DNA of 32,642 bases from an uncultured Bacteroidales bacterium (GTDB lineage Bacteria > Bacteroidota > Bacteroidia > Bacteroidales > UBA932), in assembly GCA_905235535.1 (NCBI GenBank), contig CAJOLS010000044.1, forward strand, positions 1-32,642, written 5' to 3'. The notes beneath the pieces were generated by a model. The model worked only from the letters and a program-made list of their open reading frames with translations, was not told the origin of the DNA and made no database searches. Both the position numbers and the translations under genes were made by a program. Positions 17,731 through 24,366 of this stretch are shown here, in pieces (positions within the stretch are counted from its first letter, which is position 1; every line of letters begins with the position of its first letter).

Positions 17731-18192
17731 TCAGAGCTGCTTGACCAGCCAGTTCTGGAGGCCGATTTTTTCGATAAGCTCCAGCTGGGTCTCACTCCAG
17801 TACATGTCCTCTTCCTCGTCCAAGGCATAACCTCTGAGGATGTCGTAGGTTTTGAAATCTTCCTGAAGGCTGATGGTGAGGTTCTGAAGTACGGGAACTT
17901 CCTTCTGGGAAATGGCAAGGTCTGCCTTGATATATTCAACGGGATCCGTGAAGACGGGCATCTCGGGAGCGGGCTGTACAAGCGGAGTGCCTCCCAGATC
18001 CAGGATGCGGTCCATGAACTGCTCTACCCAGCTCATCTCTTCCGCGGAGTGTTCTGCGTATTTTTCCGCCAGTTTGGTGAATCCCTGTGCGGCGAAGATT
18101 TTGCTTTCTGCTTTGTGCTGAAGGCTCTGGGCGGCAAGGCCGGTGGCGTAGGCCTGAAGGGTTGCGATTGATTTGTTCTTATCCATAGTCAT
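17731..18192 (-). CDS. Ferritin-like/bacterioferritin-type diiron protein
   Basis: A 153-residue all-helical protein. Helix motifs YATGLAAQSLQHKAESKIFAAQGF, KYAEHSAEEMSWVEQFMDRILDLGGTP and LDEEEDMYWSETQLELIEKIG carry the Glu/His positions expected of a ferritin ferroxidase centre; the EEM..VEQFMDRIL..GGTP stretch is very like bacterioferritin. It probably stores or oxidises iron and so limits Fenton chemistry. It lacks the Cys pair of Dps-like DPSL proteins. It leads the operon with the peroxidase (1-nt gap) and the ohrR-type gene. Either ATG 18192 or ATG 18186 could be used. The promoter module 2 lies directly upstream. Confidence 0.82.
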   Translation of the reverse strand: MTMDKNKSIATLQAYATGLAAQSLQHKAESKIFAAQGFTKLAEKYAEHSAEEMSWVEQFMDRILDLGGTPLVQPAPEMPVFTDPVEYIKADLAISQKEVPVLQNLTISLQEDFKTYDILRGYALDEEEDMYWSETQLELIEKIGLQNWLVKQL

Positions 18193-18211
18193 ATTCTTTA
18201 ATTGGTTATTT

Positions 18212-18263
18212 ATATCGTTTACGATGCAAAGATACGACTTTATTTTTATATCGCAAGCGATAT
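18212..18263 (-). promoter_or_regulatory. Two-palindrome operator/promoter module 2 (OhrR-type, predicted)
   Basis: ATATCGTTTACGAT (18212-18225) and the perfect palindrome ATATCGCAAGCGATAT (18248-18263) lie 37 bp apart centre to centre, as in module 1. On the minus strand the palindrome holds a -33 TTG, then exactly 19 nt, then TATCTTTG (18227-18234): a consensus Bacteroidota promoter. The first site covers the expected transcription start. Occupation would block the promoter of the ferritin-peroxidase-ohrR operon. Confidence 0.8.
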
Positions 18264-18283
18264 TTCTAAAAAAGAGGAAAAAA

Positions 18284-18595
18284 TTACTTTTTCCTCAAAT
18301 TCTCGTAATATGCATGCCTTTTGGGGTTCTCCGGAAACCAGCCCTTGAGGACCCGTTTCTCCTGGAGGAACATCTCGTGGATGGCCCAGAAGCAGGAAAA
18401 CGCAAAGCCGCCCAGGATGGTGGAGACTATGGAATGCCGGACAAACAGGGAAGCGCCGGTGCACAAAAGGCCCACCAGCAGCCACACCCACCAGCTTTGT
18501 TTTCCCCAGTGGTATTCCATCTTGATGACGGCCGGATGGCAGATGCCTATGCTCAGGAACACGGCGGCTCCCACAATGATTCCGCTAAAATTCAT
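18284..18595 (-). CDS. DUF4491 family small membrane protein
   Basis: A 103-residue protein with three hydrophobic segments: FSGIIVGAAVFLSIGICHPAVI, WWVWLLVGLLCTGASLFV and SIVSTILGGFAFSCFWAIHEMF, then a basic tail with KGWFPENPKRHAYYENLR. The order, spacing and the WWV, FSCFW and GWFPxNPKR motifs fit DUF4491, a Bacteroidota family of unknown function. It lies upstream of, and in the same direction as, the ferritin operon, but module 2 gives that operon its own promoter. A TAAATTTG box at 18616-18623 probably drives it. Confidence 0.8.
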   Translation of the reverse strand: MNFSGIIVGAAVFLSIGICHPAVIKMEYHWGKQSWWVWLLVGLLCTGASLFVRHSIVSTILGGFAFSCFWAIHEMFLQEKRVLKGWFPENPKRHAYYENLRKK

Positions 18596-18615
18596 TTCTT
18601 TAAGGATTCAACGTG

Positions 18616-18623
18616 CAAATTTA
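18616..18623 (-). promoter_or_regulatory. -7 box for the DUF4491 gene
   Basis: The minus strand reads TAAATTTG, about 20 nt before the ATG at 18595. No -33 TTG at normal spacing. Confidence 0.4.
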
Positions 18624-18699
18624 AGTGTTTCCGGGAGATTTCTTTAGGAGTTAGCAGGCATGAGTTAGGACTTATCGGCGCTTTTGACTGGTTGGAATA

Positions 18700-18811
18700 A
18701 GAGTCTGTTTTGAAATGATTGATATTTTTATTTATAGTTTATTTTTGTGGAAATTTTTCTTGAAAATTTACCAAAAAGAAACATAAAGAATTTATTGAAT
18801 CATTTCAAAAC
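18700..18811 (+). repeat. Fold-back repeat copy C (short form, distinct deletion)
   Basis: Begins AGAGTCTGTTTTGAAATGATTGATATT and ends TTGAATCATTTCAAAAC, followed by CTAA. A 5-bp loss (AGACT) in the right terminus explains the end. The central hairpin is absent, with junction CTTGAAAATTTACC, a different deletion from copies B and D. It separates the upstream flank of DUF4491 from a transporter remnant. Confidence 0.9.
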
Positions 18812-18925
18812 CTAAATAATCCTATCTGTTCCGCCATGGCCTTTCTGGGAGAGAGGATGACTCTTCCGGCCGCCGTGGGTTCCATAGCCATCCTGGCCGG
18901 ATTTGTCTGGGCCGGGAAACGCTGA
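18812..18925 (+). pseudogene. C-terminal remnant of an EamA/DMT transporter
   Basis: Directly after repeat copy C an open frame reads NNPICSAMAFLGERMTLPAAVGSIAILAGFVWAGKR and ends at TGA (18923-18925). The pattern of a Pro-containing helix start, FLGERMTLP and then a final helix with ILAG is the typical C-terminus of an EamA-repeat transporter. No start, promoter or upstream half is present; the frame runs back into the repeat. It is too short for the ORF track. The TGA is 1 bp from the stop of the convergent Lrp-type gene. It was probably cut down by a deletion associated with the repeat. Confidence 0.65.
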
Positions 18926-18926
18926 A

Positions 18927-19397
18927 TTACAGGATGGGAATGCCCGGGGACGTCTTTACCGGGTTCATGACAAAGGAACTCTGGATGGACCCCAGGCTCT
19001 CTATGGTACCCAGGACATTGATGATGAATTCATTATAATATTGCATATCCGGGGCGTAAATCTTTAGGAGATAGTCAAATTCCCCGGAAATGTTGTAGCA
19101 TTCGGCCACTTCGGGGATATCTTTGATCCGGTTCACAAAGTCGTGGGCTATGTCTTTGCCCATCCTCCGGAGTTTTACGCTGCAAAACACCACAAAGCCG
19201 CGCCCCAGTTTGGAGGCGTTGAGGATGGTGGTGTACCGTTCTATGATGCCGGCGGTTTCCATGCGGTGCATACGCTCGAAAACGGGGGTGGGGGACAGGT
19301 GCACTCTTTGGGCCAGTTCCTTTACTGTGATGCGGCCGTTTTCCTGCAGAACTTTCAGGATTTGGATGTCGGTTTTGTCCAAGTTTTGTATTTCCAT
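18927..19397 (-). CDS. Lrp/AsnC-family transcriptional regulator
   Basis: A 156-residue protein with an N-terminal helix-turn-helix (about 8-50: LDKTDIQILKVLQENGRITVKELAQRVHLSPTPVFERMHRMETAGII) and a C-terminal RAM ligand-binding domain (about 70-145: FVVFCSVKL..., EVAECYNISGEFDYLLKIYAPD). Such proteins are amino-acid-responsive regulators forming octamers. It is divergent from the O-acetylhomoserine sulfhydrylase gene across 164 bp, so control of that gene is a reasonable inference. A TTTG-N20-TAAATTTG promoter is upstream. The stop lies 1 bp from that of the EamA remnant. Confidence 0.92.
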   Translation of the reverse strand: MEIQNLDKTDIQILKVLQENGRITVKELAQRVHLSPTPVFERMHRMETAGIIERYTTILNASKLGRGFVVFCSVKLRRMGKDIAHDFVNRIKDIPEVAECYNISGEFDYLLKIYAPDMQYYNEFIINVLGTIESLGSIQSSFVMNPVKTSPGIPIL

Positions 19398-19465
19398 GGC
19401 GAGGATTCAACTGCTGCGAGGCTTGTGGGCCTCTATTTCTTTGTTTATTCTCTGTTAGTGGATAC

Positions 19466-19473
19466 AAATTTAG
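19466..19473 (-). promoter_or_regulatory. Promoter (-7 box) of the Lrp-type gene
   Basis: The minus strand reads TAAATTTG with TTTG 20 nt upstream. The leader, about 65 nt, contains a GAGGC/GCCTC hairpin at 19418-19433. Confidence 0.6.
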
Positions 19474-19523
19474 AGGATTTCTCTTATTTTTGCAAATTCC
19501 TTGTTTGATAAATCTTTGTGCTT

Positions 19524-19531
19524 TAACTTTG
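19524..19531 (+). promoter_or_regulatory. Promoter (-7 box) of the O-acetylhomoserine sulfhydrylase gene
   Basis: TAACTTTG, with a TTG at 19501-19503, 20 nt upstream. The gap between the two divergent -7 boxes is only about 50 bp, so a regulator bound there could act on both. Confidence 0.6.
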
Positions 19532-19561
19532 CAAGTGGAAATTTAACAAAACGTAATAGAT

Positions 19562-20848
19562 ATGAGTACCCAGAAATTACACTTCGAGACCCTTCAGATT
19601 CATGTAGGACAAGAACAGGCAGACCCGGCTTCCGACGCCCGCGCCGTTCCCATTTACCAGACTTCCTCCTATGTATTCCATAATTCCGAGCATGCGGCGG
19701 CCCGTTTTGGCCTGACAGACCCCGGCAACATCTACAGCCGCCTCACCAATTCCACACAGGATGTGCTGGAAAAGCGCATTGCTGCCCTCGAAGGCGGTGT
19801 GGGCGCCCTGGCCGTGGCCTCCGGTGCGGCCGCCATCACGTATTCTATCCTTAACATTACCCGTGCGGGAGACCATATTGTATCGGCCAAGACCATCTAT
19901 GGCGGCACTTATGACCTGCTGCAGCACACGCTGGTTCCCTACGGCATTTCCACCACTTTCGTGGACCCTTCCGACGTGAACAATTTCGAGAAGGCCATCC
20001 GTCCCGACACCAAGGCCGTCTTTATTGAGACTTTTGGTAACCCCAACGGAAATGTCATTGATATTGAGGCGGTTGCGGCCATAGCCCATGCGCACAAGAT
20101 TCCCCTTGTCATAGACAATACCTTCGCTACACCGTATCTTTTTCGTCCCATCGAGCACGGGGCCGATATCGTAGTGCATTCGGCCACCAAGTTTATTGGC
20201 GGACACGGCACCACCATCGGCGGCATCATCGTGGACAGCGGCAAGTTTGACTGGAAAGCCTCCGGCAAATTCCCTCAGTTCACCCAGCCGGAAGCCAGCT
20301 ACCACGGCATTGTGTTTGCCGATGCCTGCGGCCCTGCCGCCTATATCACCCGCGCCCGTGCCACGCTGCTCCGAGATATCGGCGCCACGCTTTCCCCGGT
20401 AAGTTGCTTCGTGTTCCTGCAGGGCCTGGAGACCCTTTCCCTGCGGGTAGAAAGGCATGTAGCCAATGCCCTCAAGGTGGTGGACTTCCTTTCCAAGCAC
20501 CCCAAGGTGGCCAAGGTGAACCATCCCTCCCTGCCCAGTCATCCGGACCACGCCCTGTACCAGCGCTATTTCCCTGACGGCGGCGGTTCCATCTTCACCT
20601 TCGAAATCAAGGGCGGGAAGAAAGAAGCCTTCAAGTTCATCGATTCCCTGGAGATTTTCTCCCTGCTGGCCAACGTGGCCGATGTGAAATCCCTTGTGAT
20701 TCACCCCGCCACCACCACGCATTCCCAGCTGACGGAAGCGGAACTGGCCGACCAGGGCATCTTCCAGAGCACCATTCGCCTTTCCATAGGCACGGAGCAC
20801 GTGGATGATATCATCGCAGACCTGTCCCAGGCTTTTGACAAGATCTAA
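19562..20848 (+). CDS. metY: O-acetylhomoserine sulfhydrylase (MetY-type, Cys/Met metabolism PLP enzyme)
   Basis: A 428-residue enzyme of the Cys/Met metabolism PLP family. It should make homocysteine from O-acetylhomoserine and sulfide in the cytoplasm. The PLP lysine is Lys210 in VVHSATKFIGGHGTTIGG; other family motifs are YSRLTNSTQDVLEKRIAALEGG, FIETFGNPNGNVIDIEA and SLVIHPATTTHSQL. The length near 430 and the insert around 225-300 (YHGIVFADACGPAAYITRAR) are typical of MetY and unlike the roughly 390-residue methionine gamma-lyases. It is divergent from the Lrp-type gene and ends 25 bp before repeat copy D, which lies between it and the convergent permease gene. Confidence 0.9.
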   Translation: MSTQKLHFETLQIHVGQEQADPASDARAVPIYQTSSYVFHNSEHAAARFGLTDPGNIYSRLTNSTQDVLEKRIAALEGGVGALAVASGAAAITYSILNITRAGDHIVSAKTIYGGTYDLLQHTLVPYGISTTFVDPSDVNNFEKAIRPDTKAVFIETFGNPNGNVIDIEAVAAIAHAHKIPLVIDNTFATPYLFRPIEHGADIVVHSATKFIGGHGTTIGGIIVDSGKFDWKASGKFPQFTQPEASYHGIVFADACGPAAYITRARATLLRDIGATLSPVSCFVFLQGLETLSLRVERHVANALKVVDFLSKHPKVAKVNHPSLPSHPDHALYQRYFPDGGGSIFTFEIKGGKKEAFKFIDSLEIFSLLANVADVKSLVIHPATTTHSQLTEAELADQGIFQSTIRLSIGTEHVDDIIADLSQAFDKI

Positions 20849-20873
20849 ATTTTTACTAACTTGCAGGTGCTAG

Positions 20874-20990
20874 TTAGAGTCTGTTTTGAAATGATTCAAT
20901 AAATTCTTTATGTTTCTTTTTGGTAAATTTTCCTCAAAAATTTCCACAAAAATAAACTATAAATATCAATCATTTCAAAACAGACTCTAA
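20874..20990 (-). repeat. Fold-back repeat copy D (short form, perfect 23-bp ends)
   Basis: The ends TTAGAGTCTGTTTTGAAATG... and ...CATTTCAAAACAGACTCTAA are perfect inverted repeats over 23 bp. The interior lacks the central hairpin, with the same junction as copy B, and has a further 6-bp loss near AACTATAAATATC. It fills the gap between the convergent metY and permease genes and forms the permease TAG stop (20987-20989). The hairpin may act as a two-way terminator there. Confidence 0.93.
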
Positions 20991-22141
20991 ATGAGCGAAG
21001 ACGTATTTTCCGTTTCAATATCCGGCATCAGGCGCCGGACCACTTTGTGCTTGTAGAAAAAGCGGGCGGCAATCACACGCACCACCGTATAGACGGGGAT
21101 GCCGATAAGAAGCCCTACCGTGCCGCCGATATGACCGGCCATGAGCAGCACGATGAAAATCTCCAGTGGGGAAGACTTGATGCTGGTGGAATAGATAAGC
21201 GGCTGATAGACAAAGTTATCCACCAGTTGGGTGAGCAGCATTACGGCCAGTACAATAAGGGCGAAGGCCCAGATGGGAACGGCCAGCCCGGCTCCGGCGC
21301 CATACTTGAGCACCACGCACAGGATAACACCAATCACTTCTCCCAGCAGGGGACCCACGTAGGGAATCACGTTAAGGACACCGGCGATGAAGGCAATGCC
21401 GATGGCATAATCGGCCCCAATCCTTGCGATGAGCCAGAGGCCCAGGAAATCCAGCAGGATAACCCCCGCCACCTCGATGGTAAGACCCAGGAAATAGCGG
21501 GAAAGCAGGTGCGTAATGTCGTTGATGGTTTTTTCCACGGACTCTTCTATGCGGTCCGGAACCAGGGCGCTGATGATTTTGCAGAAGAGTTTATCGTCCT
21601 TGATGAAGAAGAAGGAGATGAAAACCACGGCAAACAGACCCACAAACACGCTGACGGCGGCCGATGCCACGGAGCCCAGCACGGCGGATACATTGGAAAG
21701 GCTTACCACGGAACGGATTTGTTCCAGAACAGTGGTAACCAGGTTGAAGTCTTTTCCTACCGTCGGGAAAACACTTATGATCCAGTTGTTTACCTGTTCC
21801 AGCAGGGAATTGTAGGGGATGCTCTGGGCATTCATCAAGGACGCATCCCGGGTGATGTGCATCACAATGGGGACCAGCTGCGTCACAAACAAGGACAGCA
21901 CCAGAAGGATAATCAGGATGGTTACCACGGCCAGAACGGCATCCGGGAAGGATTTCCCCTTGATTCTGATTCTCTTGAGCAGCTGCATGACGGGCTGGCC
22001 GATGAGGGACACCACAAAGGCCAGCAGTACATAAATGAGTACGCTCCGGAAATACCAGCAGGCGGCGCAAACGGCAGCCACCACGCTCAAACGGAGAATC
22101 CAGCCGGCCAGCCGGTCTGTGTTTCTTTCACATTGAATCAT
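20987..22141 (-). CDS. AI-2E transporter (PerM/UPF0118) family permease
   Basis: A 384-residue polytopic membrane protein. Two N-terminal hydrophobic segments (LSVVAAVCAACWYF, LIYVLLAFVVSLIG) precede a soluble loop with amphipathic helices (about 80-150). The remaining segments include FVGLFAVVFISFFFIKDDKLF, YFLGLTIEVAGVILLDFLGLW, and the family motif GVLNVIPYVGPLLGEVIGV followed by LLTQLVDNFVYQPLI. The family exports AI-2, Na+ or other small solutes; substrate unknown. The ORF track begins at 22222 inside the preceding gene; the only sensible start is ATG 22141, which lies in the lone repeat terminus E. The stop codon lies in repeat copy D, so both ends of the gene abut repeats. Confidence 0.85.
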   Translation of the reverse strand: MIQCERNTDRLAGWILRLSVVAAVCAACWYFRSVLIYVLLAFVVSLIGQPVMQLLKRIRIKGKSFPDAVLAVVTILIILLVLSLFVTQLVPIVMHITRDASLMNAQSIPYNSLLEQVNNWIISVFPTVGKDFNLVTTVLEQIRSVVSLSNVSAVLGSVASAAVSVFVGLFAVVFISFFFIKDDKLFCKIISALVPDRIEESVEKTINDITHLLSRYFLGLTIEVAGVILLDFLGLWLIARIGADYAIGIAFIAGVLNVIPYVGPLLGEVIGVILCVVLKYGAGAGLAVPIWAFALIVLAVMLLTQLVDNFVYQPLIYSTSIKSSPLEIFIVLLMAGHIGGTVGLLIGIPVYTVVRVIAARFFYKHKVVRRLMPDIETENTSSLI

Positions 22142-22156
22142 TTCAAAACAGACTCT
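22132..22156 (-). repeat. Lone repeat terminus E
   Basis: ATTGAATCATTTCAAAACAGACTCT matches one terminus plus the adjacent arm bases of the repeat family and nothing more of it. It is the whole junction between two co-directional genes. Read on the minus strand, TAAGAGTCTG ends the PCMD gene and GAAATGATTC supplies the probable ATG of the permease. Confidence 0.85.
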
Positions 22157-22911
22157 TAACGTATTTCCAATTCGTCCAAATAGAGGATGCTGCCCGTAGA
22201 ACCGGTAAAGCTGTCTCCCCATTTGCTGGAGGCGGCTATGATGCCTATGTAAGTTGGAGTCTTGTCCGAGACATAAACCACCGGGATGTCAAATTCTACA
22301 TAACCGTCCGTAGCCTTGTCCAGTTCCAGCACCCCGTATCCAATCACGTAAGGGGCCTTGGGATTCAGGCCGATGCCCTGGGTGTTGTCAATGACAAAGG
22401 GCTCGCTCCAACTGGTGAGGTAAATCTCGATAAGACCCTGGTCCGTGGTTCCCTTCTTGGAGGCGTGCTCCTTGGAAGCATAGTCAATCTTTCCGGGCTT
22501 ATAGGCATAGTAGCCATGCAGGGAAGCGGGACGCCGGGAATAGGGAAGGCCGAAGGACATCTGGGCTCCCTTCATGCCCACCACCTTGAGGAATTGGCCG
22601 GTATAGAGGCAGGCCGATGCGAATTTGCCGATTCCCGCCATACCGATGAATTCGCTGCGAAGGCGCGCCGCCCGTTTGCCGGGGCCCTTCACAGCCACAA
22701 ATTCCTCTTCCGGTTCCGTGACGTTTTTCCCCAGGACTATGGTTCCCTTGTTGCCGCTGTCCCAGGTTCTGGAGGGGGCGTCGGCCGCATTGGGAGACCA
22801 CACTTTTCCCTCCTTGGACCAGGCGTCCAGGGAAAGGTTGTATAGCTGGGCAGAGGCTTTGTTGCCGCCCCAGGCAGTCAGAAGAGTCAGGGTGAGAAGT
22901 ATTTTTTTCAT
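22156..22911 (-). CDS. Secreted PCMD-domain protein
   Basis: A 251-residue exported protein with a signal peptide (MKKILLTLTLLTAWGGNKASAQ). The body matches the pattern of the PCMD (putative carbohydrate metabolism) domain: WSPNAADAPSRTWDSGNKGT, AARLRSEFIGMAGIGKFASACLYTGQF, SFGLPYSRRPASLHGYYAY and a C-terminal SGSILYLDELEI strand. It has a jelly-roll-like, carbohydrate-module-like pattern, but no enzymatic residues are known for the family. The ATG overlaps the TGA of the glycosyltransferase gene (ATGA), so they are translationally coupled. The TAA stop is part of repeat terminus E. A role at the cell surface is inferred. Confidence 0.8.
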   Translation of the reverse strand: MKKILLTLTLLTAWGGNKASAQLYNLSLDAWSKEGKVWSPNAADAPSRTWDSGNKGTIVLGKNVTEPEEEFVAVKGPGKRAARLRSEFIGMAGIGKFASACLYTGQFLKVVGMKGAQMSFGLPYSRRPASLHGYYAYKPGKIDYASKEHASKKGTTDQGLIEIYLTSWSEPFVIDNTQGIGLNPKAPYVIGYGVLELDKATDGYVEFDIPVVYVSDKTPTYIGIIAASSKWGDSFTGSTGSILYLDELEIR

Positions 22912-24047
22912 TGCTTGTTTATGGATTTGTGGAACATTTGGAGAAGAGCCCGGGCCGAATTTGAAATCTCATACTCCTTCATGGATTCTATGTAGGCGTT
23001 CCGGGCTTCTTCCAGCTCCTGGGGATGGTCCAGCCACCAGTCTATCTTCCGGGCCAGTTCCCGGGCGTCGTGCTGATGGAAAAGGCTTCTGTCGTCCAGG
23101 GCAAACTGGCAGGCTCCGGTGATGGGGCCGGTGGCAATGACGGGAACGCCGCCCTGCTGCATGGCTTCCATGATGGAAAGGCCTTCCACCTCGGCCAGGG
23201 CGCAGTGGATGAACAAATCGGCCTTGGCGCCCAGCTGGCGAAGCTGGTCCCGCTTCATGAACTCAAAGGTAGGGTTGTGGGCCAGGATGCCTTTCTTATA
23301 GAGCCGGGCCGCTTTCCGGCGGGTCTTCTTCTCCTGAGGGCCCCGGCCGGCAAAGACCAGCTGGATATCATGGGCATGGCGGCTGTATTTCATGGCCTCC
23401 AGCAGCGTAAGAGGGTCTTTTTCTCCGGAAAGGCGGCCGATGCAGGCCACTATGTAGGGATGGTTTTCGTGCGGCTGCCGTATGCTTTCATCCGGAATGA
23501 TACCATTGGATATGAGGTGAAGCTGAGAGGTACAGCCTATCTTTTTCATGCGCTCCATCACGTTCTGGGTGGGGCACTGGACATGGCTCCAGTGGTTGAA
23601 ACACCAGTTCCTCCAAATATGGAGCAAAAGCCGGTTGGGGAATTTCCAACCGCCCATTCCCAAGGAATAGAAGATATTCTCAGGATGCAGGTGATAGGTT
23701 CCCGTAACGGGTTTTCCCAGCCTTTTGGCAATCTTGGCCGTACGGATTTCCAGCACGAAGGGCTCTTGCATGTGAACTACATCGGCCCAGCGGACGGCCT
23801 CTTCCACCACTTTCACGTCGGTGCTGGAAAACTGGTAACCGTGGGCGCGGATAATGGGCTGGAAAACAGGGAAGTAGAAGTCTTTGAGCCGATAATCCGG
23901 CTGGGGACCTTCGGGATTGTGGTTGGGGCCGGAAAGCACCCTTACCTCTTCTCCCAGCTCTTTTAAAACCTGCACGGTGCGGCGGGCCGATGCCGCCAGG
24001 CCATTCCCGGTGGTGTAAATGCTGTTTAGTACAAAGAGTATTCTCAT
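22908..24047 (-). CDS. GT4-family glycosyltransferase
   Basis: A 379-residue GT-B fold, retaining glycosyltransferase. The N-terminal Rossmann half starts RILFVLNSIYTTGNGLAASARRTVQVLKELG with a Gly-rich acceptor loop. HMQEPFVLEI and GTYHLHPENIFYS are typical of this group. The C-terminal half has CIGRLSGEKDPLTLLEAMKYS (donor phosphate site) and the EX7E motif in AEVEGLSIMEAMQQGGVPVIAT near 298. It likely adds a sugar to a lipid or cell-surface glycan; donor and acceptor cannot be told. It heads an operon with the PCMD protein and probably the permease. A TAACTTTG box is about 30 nt upstream. Confidence 0.9.
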   Translation of the reverse strand: MRILFVLNSIYTTGNGLAASARRTVQVLKELGEEVRVLSGPNHNPEGPQPDYRLKDFYFPVFQPIIRAHGYQFSSTDVKVVEEAVRWADVVHMQEPFVLEIRTAKIAKRLGKPVTGTYHLHPENIFYSLGMGGWKFPNRLLLHIWRNWCFNHWSHVQCPTQNVMERMKKIGCTSQLHLISNGIIPDESIRQPHENHPYIVACIGRLSGEKDPLTLLEAMKYSRHAHDIQLVFAGRGPQEKKTRRKAARLYKKGILAHNPTFEFMKRDQLRQLGAKADLFIHCALAEVEGLSIMEAMQQGGVPVIATGPITGACQFALDDRSLFHQHDARELARKIDWWLDHPQELEEARNAYIESMKEYEISNSARALLQMFHKSINKQ

Positions 24048-24077
24048 TCGTGGAGTTTCATAGTCTTTAAAAGTTTA

Positions 24078-24085
24078 CAAAGTTA
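24078..24085 (-). promoter_or_regulatory. -7 box for the glycosyltransferase operon
   Basis: The minus strand reads TAACTTTG, 30 nt before the ATG at 24047. No TTG at ideal spacing; the upstream DNA is AT-rich. Confidence 0.45.
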
Positions 24086-24155
24086 AACAAAATTTGCGGC
24101 AAATAGAAAGAGGCAGGGAGTTTTCCCATTTTCCCGTCTTTTTAACAACCTACTC

Positions 24156-24186
24156 TTGTTGTAGCAAAGGAAATCTGCTATCTTTG
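24156..24186 (+). promoter_or_regulatory. Promoter upstream of repeat copy F
   Basis: TTG (24156-24158), 20 nt, then TATCTTTG (24179-24186). It directs transcription through repeat copy F into the PEP-synthase-like operon. The -33 region lies in a small inverted repeat (ACAAC...GTTGT, 24144-24163), a possible operator. Confidence 0.6.
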
Positions 24187-24194
24187 GAAGAGTA

Positions 24195-24359
24195 AGAGTC
24201 TGTTTTGAAATGATTGATATTTTTATTTATAGTTTATTTTTGTGGAAATTTTTCTTGGAAATTTTTGGCCATAGGGGGGTTCTTATGGGTGAAAATTTTT
24301 GAGGAAAATTTACCAAAAAGAAACATAAAGAATTTATTGAACATTTCAAAACAGACTCT
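24195..24359 (+). repeat. Fold-back repeat copy F (long form)
   Basis: 165 bp, AGAGTCTG to CAGACTCT, with the central hairpin CCATAGG...CTTATGG and long complementary arms. It lies between two TATCTTTG boxes, and thus inside the control region or 5' leader of the downstream operon. One base is missing in the right terminus (GAACATTTC versus GAATCATTTC). Confidence 0.93.
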
Positions 24360-24366
24360 AAAAGTG

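Noticed and set aside
17730-17981. N-terminal extension of the peroxidase ORF up to 17981
   Set aside because: It overlaps the ferritin-like gene in another frame, is rich in Ser, Arg and Pro, and hides a clear signal peptide starting at the ATG at 17729.
18173-18700. Plus-strand ORF (175 aa) whose TAA stop also abuts repeat copy C
   Set aside because: It is antisense to DUF4491 and the ferritin promoter region, with no protein features. It was therefore not counted among the genes whose stop is formed by a repeat.
20850-21000. Target-site duplications around the repeats
   Set aside because: I compared the flanks of copies B, C, D, F and G and found no consistent direct duplication. D and G instead show extended inverted bases (TT/AA and TTG/CAA).
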